Assembly (NCBI GenBank): GCA_009993605.1 | Contig: JAACTB010000007.1 | Coordinates: forward strand, 620,001-684,000 | Length of the DNA: 64,000 nucleotides | Reading direction: 5' to 3' | Source: Erythrobacter sp. | GTDB lineage: Bacteria; Pseudomonadota; Alphaproteobacteria; Sphingomonadales; Sphingomonadaceae | Shown: one piece after another, positions 30,785-37,312 of the stretch | Layout: each line of letters starts with the position of its first letter | How positions within the stretch are numbered: position 1 is the stretch's first letter | Position numbers and translations under genes: made by a program | Notes under the pieces: generated by a model | Database searches by the model: none | Told to the model about the DNA's origin: nothing | The model's input: only the letters and a program-made list of their open reading frames with translations

Positions 30785-30906
30785 GTGGAATTCCTCGTGA
30801 ATGCGAGAGGGTGGTCGGGGGACGAGCGAGCTCTGCCCCTTATGTAGGATCAAATGTGACAGGTTGAAGGCCGGGACGCACCGCCCCGGCCCTCAAACCG
30901 AACGCC

Positions 30907-31377
30907 CTACCAGCGGTAGTGCGAGAACGCGCGGTTGGCGTCGGCCATGCGGTGGGTGTCTTCCCGCTTCTTGACCGCGTTGCCGCGATTGTTGGCCGCA
31001 TCCATCAGCTCGCCCGACAAGCGTGCCGACATGGTGGTTTCCGGGCGACCGCGCGCGGCGGTGATCAGCCAGCGGATGGCGAGAGCCTGGGCACGCTCGG
31101 GGCGCACTTCGACCGGGACCTGATAGGTCGCACCGCCGACGCGGCGCGAACGCACCTCGACCTGCGGCTTGATGTTGTCGAGTGCGGCATGGAACAGCTC
31201 GACCGGATTGGCCTTGGCCTTCGTTTCCACCACGTCGAGCGCGGTGTAGACGATGCCTTCGGCGACGGCCTTCTTGCCGTCCAGCATGAGGTTGTTCATG
31301 AACTTCGACAGGACCTGATCCCCGAACTTGGGATCCGGCAGGATTTCGCGCTTCTCTGGGCGACGACGACGACTCAT
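30907..31377 (-). CDS. rpsG: 30S ribosomal protein S7
   Basis: 156 residues: [68 protein letters not shown], and the end [21 protein letters not shown]. It nucleates 30S head assembly and can autoregulate the str operon in E. coli. The ATG at 31377 matches the family start. Confidence 0.98.
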   Translation of the reverse strand: MSRRRRPEKREILPDPKFGDQVLSKFMNNLMLDGKKAVAEGIVYTALDVVETKAKANPVELFHAALDNIKPQVEVRSRRVGGATYQVPVEVRPERAQALAIRWLITAARGRPETTMSARLSGELMDAANNRGNAVKKREDTHRMADANRAFSHYRW

Positions 31378-31415
31378 GTCGTTATTCCTTCTCTTGTCCG
31401 GCTCCACCCCGATTT

Positions 31416-31523
31416 GGTCATCCCCGCGAAAGCGGAGATCCAGGGGCGACCGGGTAAATTCCTAGAAAGCCTCGGAACTGGATCCCCGACAAAATCGCTG
31501 ATTGCGATTTTTCGAGGATGACC
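31416..31523. repeat. REP-like palindromic element in the rpsL-rpsG spacer
   Basis: An imperfect inverted repeat: GTCATCCCCGCGAAAGCGG.GATCCAG at the left and CTGGATCCCCGA...TCGAGGATGAC at the right. A perfect inner hairpin AAAATCGC/GCGATTTT lies at 31491-31511. A shorter relative lies at 32064-32093. Elements of this kind (cccgcgaaagcggg core) are dispersed in sphingomonad-type genomes. Here it is transcribed as part of the str operon message. Confidence 0.6.
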
Positions 31524-31539
31524 TGTCCCCCGGACAGGT
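31521..31539 (-). other. hairpin directly after the rpsL stop
   Basis: ACCTGTCC and GGACAGGT form a perfect 8-bp stem with a 3-base loop abutting the rpsL stop codon. There is no T run. It may limit read-through or stabilise the rpsL end. Confidence 0.45.
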
Positions 31540-31910
31540 CACTTCGGACGCTTGGCGCCGTACTTGGAACGGCTCTGCTTGCGGTCCTTGACCCCTTGCG
31601 TGTCGAGCACGCCGCGAAGGACGTGGTAGCGCACACCAGGAAGGTCGCGCACACGGCCGCCGCGGATCAGCACGACGCTGTGTTCCTGGAGGTTGTGGCC
31701 TTCGCCGGGGATGTAGGAGATGACTTCGCGCTGGTTGGTCAGGCGCACCTTGGCCACCTTGCGCAGAGCCGAGTTCGGCTTCTTCGGAGTCGTCGTATAG
31801 ACGCGCGTGCAGACGCCGCGCTTCTGCGGGTTCTGCTCCATCGCAGGGACCTTGGACTTGGCCTTCTGCGGTTCGCGGCCCTTGCGGACCAGCTGGTTGA
31901 TTGTCGGCAT
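31539..31910 (-). CDS. rpsL: 30S ribosomal protein S12
   Basis: 123 residues: [80 protein letters not shown]. The KPNS lysine, the usual site of streptomycin resistance, is wild type. First gene of the str operon. Confidence 0.98.
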   Translation of the reverse strand: MPTINQLVRKGREPQKAKSKVPAMEQNPQKRGVCTRVYTTTPKKPNSALRKVAKVRLTNQREVISYIPGEGHNLQEHSVVLIRGGRVRDLPGVRYHVLRGVLDTQGVKDRKQSRSKYGAKRPK

Positions 31911-31938
31911 GTGAGTTCTTTCTCTTCACCTGTTTTTT

Positions 31939-32014
31939 CCGAATGGGCGAAGATGCCCATTCGGGCTGACCCTTCCGGGCGGGAAACCGGTTCCCACTTT
32001 CCCTGAAGGGTCAG
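31939..32014 (-). promoter_or_regulatory. structured leader of the str operon
   Basis: Two consecutive perfect inverted repeats: CCGAATGGGC/GCCCATTCGG with a 6-base loop, and CTGACCCTTC/GAAGGGTCAG enclosing a GGGAA/TTCCC stem. In the str mRNA the first is followed by a run of A 20-30 bases before the rpsL start. They could form an autoregulatory leader, or a REP-type repeat that happens to lie there. Confidence 0.5.
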
Positions 32015-32063
32015 GGTCGGCAGCGACTAGCGGGACGGGGTCGGATTGTATCGGGTTCGTGCC

Positions 32064-32093
32064 TGTCGCCATCATTCCCGCGAAGGCGGAAAT
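32064..32093. repeat. short REP-like repeat
   Basis: CATTCCCGCGAAGGCGGAAATCCAG matches, with a few changes, the left arm of the element at 31416-31443. The length written here is split by the family core CCCGCGAA-GCGG. Confidence 0.5.
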
Positions 32094-32401
32094 CCAGCGA
32101 ACCGAGACCATCCGCCAAGCGGACGATCTGCGCACGAGCCTGAAACGCTCCACCCCCGGCCCCCACGGCCACCGGGTTACTCTGACGGCTGCCCCGAGCC
32201 CTTCCCCCTCGTCACCCGGCAAAAACCGGGATTACGTCGAGGCCTGGAACTCAATAGAAAAGAGCCACGCCGCACCTGGCGACTGGCCCCCGGGACATGA
32301 CCGGCAATGTTCAGCTCTATCTGACCGGCGTCGGACGAGTCCTACACCGGATGGAGGCGCGCTTAGCGGGGGATGGGGGTTGGGTCAAGGGTGGGGCTGT
32401 G

Positions 32402-32430
32402 TTGCAAAAGGCTGCCGTGCCGAACATAGT
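32402..32430 (+). promoter_or_regulatory. putative promoter of the ATPase-DUF4435 operon
   Basis: TTGCAA and CATAGT are separated by 17 bases, about 30 bases before the chosen start codon at 32460. Transcription from here would begin near 32437, leaving the alternative TTG start at 32436 outside the message. Confidence 0.4.
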
Positions 32431-32459
32431 GAACTTTGGTAGAAACGGACTATTTGAGC

Positions 32460-34010
32460 ATGCCAAATCGGAACCTGCAAAAAAGCCTTATTCCGACCGA
32501 AAGTGTCGAGCAGAAAGCGGCCAAACCGTCGATCATCGAATCGTTCAGTATCCATGGCCTCTACGGGTACCGAGACGCTTCGATTTCAATGACGAACGCC
32601 GCTTCCGTATTTATTTCTCAAAATGGAACAGGAAAAACGACGCTTATTGCTGCGCTAAATGCCATATTAAGTCGACAGTTTGGCAAACTACGATCCTTAA
32701 AGTTCCGCCAAATCTTTCTTAAGCTGAAGGGTTTTCCCGAGATATTCATTTCAAAAGATGACATAGATATAGCGTTTAAACAACCTATATCATCCGGAGT
32801 TATCAATATTAGCTCAAAAATGCAGGTCAGCGCGGCTTCTCTCCATCGTTACCTTGCTGATAAATTTGCTCCGGAGCAATCTGTTCGTGACTACTATTCT
32901 ACCCGAACAACACTCGATCAGATTGTTTCCGCATTCGAATATAATTCGGAAAAGGCCTTTGACTTTTGCAGAAAACAGCAACGCGCACTTTATGATGCCT
33001 CTCCTCCGCTGTCCCATGCCTACGACACGATTTCAGCCTCAATTTCCTCCTATGAAATTGTATACCTTCCCACCTATCGTCGTATCGAACTTGTTTTGGA
33101 TCGTGACCAAAATTCACCTTTTCAGCCGAAACGCGAGCCTGACTTGGAATATGCGCCCGAAAGTCTCTACTCAGGAGTAATGCAGTTCGGTCTGTCGGAC
33201 ATCTCCGAAACATTGAAACGCTTAAACAATCAACTTACCCAACAAAGCGACACCGGATATCGTAAAATCAGTGTCAATATCATTAACGATCTAGTTGATA
33301 ATAAACTTAGCAATACGACCAAGCAGGATCTTTCAATTCCAGCAAGAGATGAGCTCGAAGTATTTTTCTCCAGAGTAGGGAAGCCAACTACCTTCGGCCC
33401 CTCAATGCCCATCGAATTTCCCGATTTAGATAAAATCTACAATCGCCCACTAGATGATAGCGCAGAAAGCTCGTTTCTGGTTTATTTTCTTAGTAAATTA
33501 GACAGCGTCATAGATGACACGAAGCGTATTGAAGCACCGATACGCGAGTTTATTAAAACTTGTAATCGTTATCTCGGATCAGAAACGGCTGATGATGAAG
33601 AGTTCTGGGTAAAGCGATATTATAACGCGCCGGTTGACCCTAAAGAAATTGTGCTTGACCGTAGCAGCTTGTCAATTTCGGTTCGGAGCGTAGATCGAGA
33701 CATAGATATTCCCTTGGACTCACTCTCATCGGGTGAGAAACAAATGGTGTCACTTTTTGCGAAGATGTACCTCAGTCCACGCGAAAAAATTGTGTTGATT
33801 GATGAGCCAGAGCTTTCGTTATCGATCGGCTGGCAGACTTTAATCCTTCCTGATATTTTTTCATCTACAACATGCCAACAGATGATTGCCATCACGCATT
33901 CCCCGTTTATTTTCGAAAACTTTCTCGAGGGTTATGCGAAGGCGATTACCTTAGAGCAGTCCAACGAACCAAATCTCCTTTCAGATTTTGAGAATTTAGA
34001 TGACGCTTGA
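32460..34010 (+). CDS. ABC-type AAA ATPase, PARIS AriA-like defence protein
   Basis: 516 residues (counted from ATG 32460; an in-frame TTG at 32436 is possible). The ATPase halves are split by a long helical insertion. Walker A NGTGKTT is near residue 58. Far downstream come the ABC signature LSSGEKQ (about 424), Walker B IVLIDEPE (Asp-Glu about 448-449) and the switch His in ITHSPF (about 480). This is the SMC/Rad50/OLD-like layout of AAA_15/AAA_21 proteins. The gene overlaps the DUF4435 gene by 11 bases. Together they match AriA-AriB of PARIS, in which AriA senses phage anti-restriction proteins and releases AriB. Base composition is strikingly AT-rich compared with both flanks, a sign of horizontal acquisition. 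Alternatives are other AAA-TOPRIM pairs such as RloAB or split OLD systems. Confidence 0.75.
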   Translation: MPNRNLQKSLIPTESVEQKAAKPSIIESFSIHGLYGYRDASISMTNAASVFISQNGTGKTTLIAALNAILSRQFGKLRSLKFRQIFLKLKGFPEIFISKDDIDIAFKQPISSGVINISSKMQVSAASLHRYLADKFAPEQSVRDYYSTRTTLDQIVSAFEYNSEKAFDFCRKQQRALYDASPPLSHAYDTISASISSYEIVYLPTYRRIELVLDRDQNSPFQPKREPDLEYAPESLYSGVMQFGLSDISETLKRLNNQLTQQSDTGYRKISVNIINDLVDNKLSNTTKQDLSIPARDELEVFFSRVGKPTTFGPSMPIEFPDLDKIYNRPLDDSAESSFLVYFLSKLDSVIDDTKRIEAPIREFIKTCNRYLGSETADDEEFWVKRYYNAPVDPKEIVLDRSSLSISVRSVDRDIDIPLDSLSSGEKQMVSLFAKMYLSPREKIVLIDEPELSLSIGWQTLILPDIFSSTTCQQMIAITHSPFIFENFLEGYAKAITLEQSNEPNLLSDFENLDDA

Positions 34011-34917
34011 CCCGCAAGCTCTTGCTGCGGCCCGCGATGGCGCATCAGTCACTAAGGCCAAAATTCTCAATTTTATTTCAGCTCTTGGAGAGGCCAAAGA
34101 CGTAGAGCACCCGATCAAAATTTTTGCATTCGAAGGAGATGATGATCTCGTCGTATGGAATGTTTGGATCGAGAGATGCTCATTTGGTCACGCCTATGAA
34201 CCATTCATTTGCCAAGGAAAGCGGGAAGCACGTGTATTGAGTCATGTTTGCGCACGCGACGCTGGCGATATCAGAGATAGAGTATGGATTTTCGTCGACA
34301 GAGACTTTGATGGAACCTTAAATTTCGCCAATCTAGATCGCGTTTTCGCTACGTGCCGATATTCTATCGAAAATTACTTCGTTTCCCGTGATGTATTTTC
34401 AAAGATCCTCGCGGAAGTCTTTCCGCTTAACGGAAAGCCAGCGATAAGAGCCAATTTGGAGGCCGGCTACCAGGAGGCGTTACTAAGTTTTTGCGAATTG
34501 ATCCAAGATATAAACGAACGCCTTTATGCAGCAACGTCGTTAGCCATTAAAAGAACGAAGCCACTCCCCAGAAATATAAGCAAAATGGTTGATTTTGAAT
34601 TGCATCATCTGGATAAAAACTATGAAGATCCTTCAGAAATAGTTGCCTTGGAGCGCGAGCTATCTGATGAAGAAAAAGATCATTTCGGGGCTCAATTCTC
34701 TCTACTCGATCCTGTATTTAGGTATCGTGGAAAATTTCTTTACCTGTTTCTCAAAAAATACGTTGAGGAACTAGCTAGGAAATGTCGTGAAGGCAATTCT
34801 ACATATTTCCCTGATTGCCCGGTAAGCCCCATAAGACTGGGAGAGATGACGATGGGCTGCCAAGCTCGTCGATCCGCAATTCCAGAGAATCTCTGTACAT
34901 TCCTAGGTCAGATTTAG
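34000..34917 (+). CDS. DUF4435/TOPRIM-like effector, PARIS AriB-like
   Basis: 305 residues. The TOPRIM-type acidic pattern is clear: KIFAFEGDDD with Glu45, then IFVDRDFDG with Asp100, Asp102 and Asp104. RYSIENYF (about residue 114) matches the 'Y.IENY' hallmark of DUF4435. In PARIS, AriB is a nuclease effector that cleaves tRNA after release from AriA and stops phage growth. That role is transferred by architecture, not shown here. The start ATGACGCTTGA contains the end of the ATPase gene, implying translational coupling. It shares the AT-rich composition of its partner. No further defence gene lies next to it. Confidence 0.75.
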   Translation: MTLDPQALAAARDGASVTKAKILNFISALGEAKDVEHPIKIFAFEGDDDLVVWNVWIERCSFGHAYEPFICQGKREARVLSHVCARDAGDIRDRVWIFVDRDFDGTLNFANLDRVFATCRYSIENYFVSRDVFSKILAEVFPLNGKPAIRANLEAGYQEALLSFCELIQDINERLYAATSLAIKRTKPLPRNISKMVDFELHHLDKNYEDPSEIVALERELSDEEKDHFGAQFSLLDPVFRYRGKFLYLFLKKYVEELARKCREGNSTYFPDCPVSPIRLGEMTMGCQARRSAIPENLCTFLGQI

Positions 34918-35203
34918 AAAGTCAGCGACCTTATCCTACGTAGAAACAATTTTCCTACATTAGAAAAATCTGCAATCTGAGCGTGGTCATGCCCGGCCAC
35001 ACCCCTCCCCGCTTCGCCCTTGAGTCCTCGTTTAGCCCCGCCGGGGGATTCGTTTGTTTAGCGCCTCAAGCGCCGGGCGGCGGACGTCCGTCCGCCTTGG
35101 CTGCCTCCGCGCAAGGCGCTCCGGGCGGCCAGTCGGCCTTGCGGTCCGCTGGTCGCGGACCGGGCTTTTCCTACCCCTATGACCTGGCACCGGAGACGGG
35201 CGC
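34918..35203. other. spacer with sharp composition change
   Basis: The first 65 bases continue the AT-rich composition. From about 34985 the sequence is very GC-rich and holds the first copy of a repeat (35111-35161) that recurs inverted after the next gene. An open frame at 34983-35207 is judged spurious. Confidence 0.5.
35111..35161. repeat. left arm of an imperfect inverted repeat
   Basis: The 24-base core 35138-35161 is the reverse complement of 36266-36289 with one mismatch, and similarity continues outward for about 25 bases at lower identity. The two arms enclose the helix-turn-helix gene. Confidence 0.6.
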
Positions 35204-36088
35204 GTGAGCGCCCGCAAGCGCACAGCGCGCCCCGCAGGTGCCGCGACGCAAAGCGGCGCGAACAGCACCGAGGACGAGCTCGCGGAGGCGGGCTCGAAAG
35301 ACAAAAACTCCCGCAAGCGCACGGCGCGCCCCGCAGGTGCCGCGACGCGGAGCGGCGCGAACGGCACCGAGGACGGACCCACGGAGGCCGGTCCGAAACT
35401 CAAAGACTCCTCGAAACACCAACACCCTTCCAAACCCACCCTTCTCACCCCCACCCGCGCCATTGCGCGGCAGGCGACCTCCGCCGTCGCTTTCGTCGGG
35501 CCGGAGCCGGGGGCGGACGATCCGTTGCTCGGCTTTGCGCCCTATCTCCACGACCGGCCGCGCCGCAATTCGATCACGCCCGACAAGCAGCGCGCCTTCA
35601 TCGCCCATCTCGCCGCCACCGGCATCGTCAGCAAGGCGGCGCGGCATATCGGGCGGAGCATGGAGGCGCTCTACAAGCTGCGCGCCCGGCCGGGCGCGGA
35701 AGGCTTCGCCAATGCCTGGGACGCGGCGGTGGAGCGCGGGGTCGACCAGCTCGAACACAGCGCGCTGGCCCGCGCGATCGAGGGCACGTCGGTCTGGAAG
35801 ACCATGCCCGATGGCGGGATCGTGAGCTACGGCAGGAAGCACAACGAGGCGCTGGTGATGTTCTTCCTGCGCAACCGCCGCCCGGACAAATACGCGGCGC
35901 ACGTCACCGCCGGCCAGCCCTTTTACGAACGCGTCCGGGCCGAGATCCTGGAGGAAATGTCCGGCGCAATCCGCCACCGCGCGGAGCTGGACGAGCTGCT
36001 GGCGCGGGCCAGAAGCGAAGGGCGTGAGGAGGGGCGTGCGGAGGGGTCGGCCTTGGCTTCGGCGGACCAGGCCGAGAGCGCGGATTAG
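35204..36088 (+). CDS. helix-turn-helix-like protein with repeat-derived N-terminus
   Basis: 294 residues from a GTG with GGAGA 7 bases upstream. Residues about 4-69 are two 33-residue copies of RKRTARPAGAAT(Q/R)SGAN. The conserved part begins near residue 103: GFAPYLHDRPRRNSITPDKQRAFIAHLA, then a putative HTH (GIVSKAARHIGRSMEALYKLRA) and AWDAAVERGVDQLEHSALARAIEGT. The C-terminus is Glu/Arg-rich. The arrangement recalls terminase-small-subunit-like or transposase-like DNA-binding proteins, but no family can be named with certainty. The true start could be downstream of the repeats. Confidence 0.6.
   Translation: MSARKRTARPAGAATQSGANSTEDELAEAGSKDKNSRKRTARPAGAATRSGANGTEDGPTEAGPKLKDSSKHQHPSKPTLLTPTRAIARQATSAVAFVGPEPGADDPLLGFAPYLHDRPRRNSITPDKQRAFIAHLAATGIVSKAARHIGRSMEALYKLRARPGAEGFANAWDAAVERGVDQLEHSALARAIEGTSVWKTMPDGGIVSYGRKHNEALVMFFLRNRRPDKYAAHVTAGQPFYERVRAEILEEMSGAIRHRAELDELLARARSEGREEGRAEGSALASADQAESAD
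35213..35410. repeat. two tandem copies of a 99-bp repeat
   Basis: Units 35213-35311 and 35312-35410 begin CGCAAGCGCAC and are mostly identical, with differences concentrated toward the 3' half. They are in frame with the HTH gene, so each codes 33 residues. A third, diverged copy lies at 36284-36379. Confidence 0.75.
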
Positions 36089-36409
36089 GTCTCGGGGACC
36101 AGGTCGAGAGCGCGGGTACCAGCAGATGAGCGTTGAGGTTTTTGTTTTGCGCACGCCATCCGGCGCGCGATGTCCTCGCTCCCTGCGGTCGCTGCGGGCG
36201 GGCGGTCGCCCTTGCGGGCCTGCGGCCCGAGCTCCGCCACCAAGCCCTCAGGCCGGGAATCGCCCGGTCCGCGCCCAGCGGACCGCAAGCGCGACTGCGC
36301 GCCCGCAGGTGCCCGACCACAGGGAGGAACGGCACCGAGGACGAACTCGCGGAGGCGAATTCGAAAAACAAAAAACTCCCGCGCGAACCTAAGCCCTACC
36401 TCTTGGCTC
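36089..36409. other. 321-bp repeat-bearing spacer
   Basis: No gene was seen. It contains the right inverted-repeat arm (36266-36313) and the third copy of the 99-bp repeat (36284-36379), and ends at the LysR stop. Confidence 0.6.
36266..36379. repeat. right inverted-repeat arm plus third copy of the 99-bp repeat
   Basis: 36266-36289 mirrors 35138-35161. 36284-36379 aligns with the units in the HTH gene (shared CGCAAGCGC, CCGCAGGTGCC, GGCACCGAGGACGA, CTCGCGGAGGCG and a final AAAAACTCC) but with small deletions that would break the reading frame. Confidence 0.65.
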
Positions 36410-37207
36410 TTACCTACTCAAAAACTCCACCAGGCTCTTCACCTTGCGCGTCCGCCATTGCGGCGTGGGCGCAACCAGCCAGTAGGCCCGGCGCCCCGGT
36501 TCCGGCCCGGCGAGCGCTTCCAGGCGGCCATCCTCGACCGCGTCCTTCACCAGCAGTTCGGGCAGCATCGCCCTGCCCAGCCCGGCTAGCGCGCTCGACA
36601 GGGCCTGGCCCGCATTCGAGACGGTAATGGAGGCACTCTCCCCCTCCGGCAGAGCCACGCCCCAATCGATCCAGCGTTCCGGCGCGCCGCCATGCGCTTC
36701 GGCGCGGGCCACGGTCATCCGCGCGGCGGGGGCCAGTTCCACGCCTTCGAGGTCGCCCGGCCCATCCACCAGCCGGATCGCGCAATCGAGATTGGCTTCG
36801 GTGAAGTCGGCATGCTCGTCCGCGACGAAGGTAAAACGCGTCTCAGGCTTGTCGGCGCCGAATTCCGCCAATCGCGGCGCGAGCCATTGGGCGTAGAATT
36901 CGCGTGGGACGGCGATGGTGTAGCTGTCGCTCGCCTGCCCCGCCTGCATCGCGCTGACGCTTTCCTCGAACTTCAGGAATCCTTCGCGCAAAGGGTCGAG
37001 CCCGGCGGCGCCTTCCGCCGTCAACTCGAGCCCCTTGCTGGTGCGGCGGAACAGCACCGTGCCGAGGTGATCCTCCAGCGCCCGGATCTGCTGGCCGACG
37101 GCGGCGGGCGTCACCGCCAGCTCGTCCGCCGCGCGGGTGAAGGAGAGGTGCCGGGCGGCGGCGTCGTAGACGCGCAGGGCGTTGAGGGGCAGATGGGTGC
37201 GCTTCAT
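36410..37207 (-). CDS. LysR-family regulator (GcvA-like)
   Basis: 265 residues. The N-terminal winged HTH (LPLNALRVYDAAARHLSFTRAADELAVTPAAVGQQIRALEDHLGTVLFRR) has the pattern of the GcvA/AmpR branch. A substrate-binding domain follows. ATG at 37207 starts MKRTHLPLN, and open frame upstream of it is promoter DNA. It is divergent from ppk with about 105 bases between starts, a classic site for LysR control, but its target and ligand are not known. Confidence 0.9.
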   Translation of the reverse strand: MKRTHLPLNALRVYDAAARHLSFTRAADELAVTPAAVGQQIRALEDHLGTVLFRRTSKGLELTAEGAAGLDPLREGFLKFEESVSAMQAGQASDSYTIAVPREFYAQWLAPRLAEFGADKPETRFTFVADEHADFTEANLDCAIRLVDGPGDLEGVELAPAARMTVARAEAHGGAPERWIDWGVALPEGESASITVSNAGQALSSALAGLGRAMLPELLVKDAVEDGRLEALAGPEPGRRAYWLVAPTPQWRTRKVKSLVEFLSR

Positions 37208-37312
37208 GGAGCCAGCGAATAGGGAGCGCGGGGCGCGTGCGCAATATCCGGCATTTGACAGCGCGAACGCACTGCCACATTTCCGTAGCACCCGGCCCCT
37301 AGCGCCGAGCAG

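Larger units (their letters stand above)
31911..32459. other. 549-bp spacer between rpsL and the ATPase gene
   Basis: No convincing gene was seen. It contains the str-operon leader with two perfect 10-bp stems (31939-31964 and 31966-32014), a short REP-like repeat (about 32064-32093), a CCCGG/CCGGG hairpin at about 32215-32230 and a putative promoter at 32402-32430. Open frames crossing it lack codon structure and start in repeats. Confidence 0.6.

Noticed and set aside
30869..30891. GC hairpin between rpsG and fusA as terminator
   Set aside because: The stem GGCCGGG/CCCGGCC is followed by TTCAACC rather than a T run, and the two genes normally share a transcript.
32059..32722. Open frames before and across the ATPase start
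   Set aside because: They begin in REP-like repeats, lack family features and overlap the ATPase coding region in another frame.
32460..34917. Alternative naming as Gabija, OLD or RloAB
   Set aside because: Gabija and OLD fuse the TOPRIM part to the ATPase, and no UvrD-like helicase is present. RloB-type partners are shorter. DUF4435 motifs favour PARIS, though profile searches are needed.
34983..35207. 74-codon open frame before the HTH gene
   Set aside because: It consists of repeat-derived Gly/Ala/Pro-rich residues without a ribosome-binding site, and lies in the inverted-repeat arm.
35213..35410. Possible CRISPR-like repeat
   Set aside because: Only two adjacent 99-bp copies without spacers, in a coding frame, and no cas genes.
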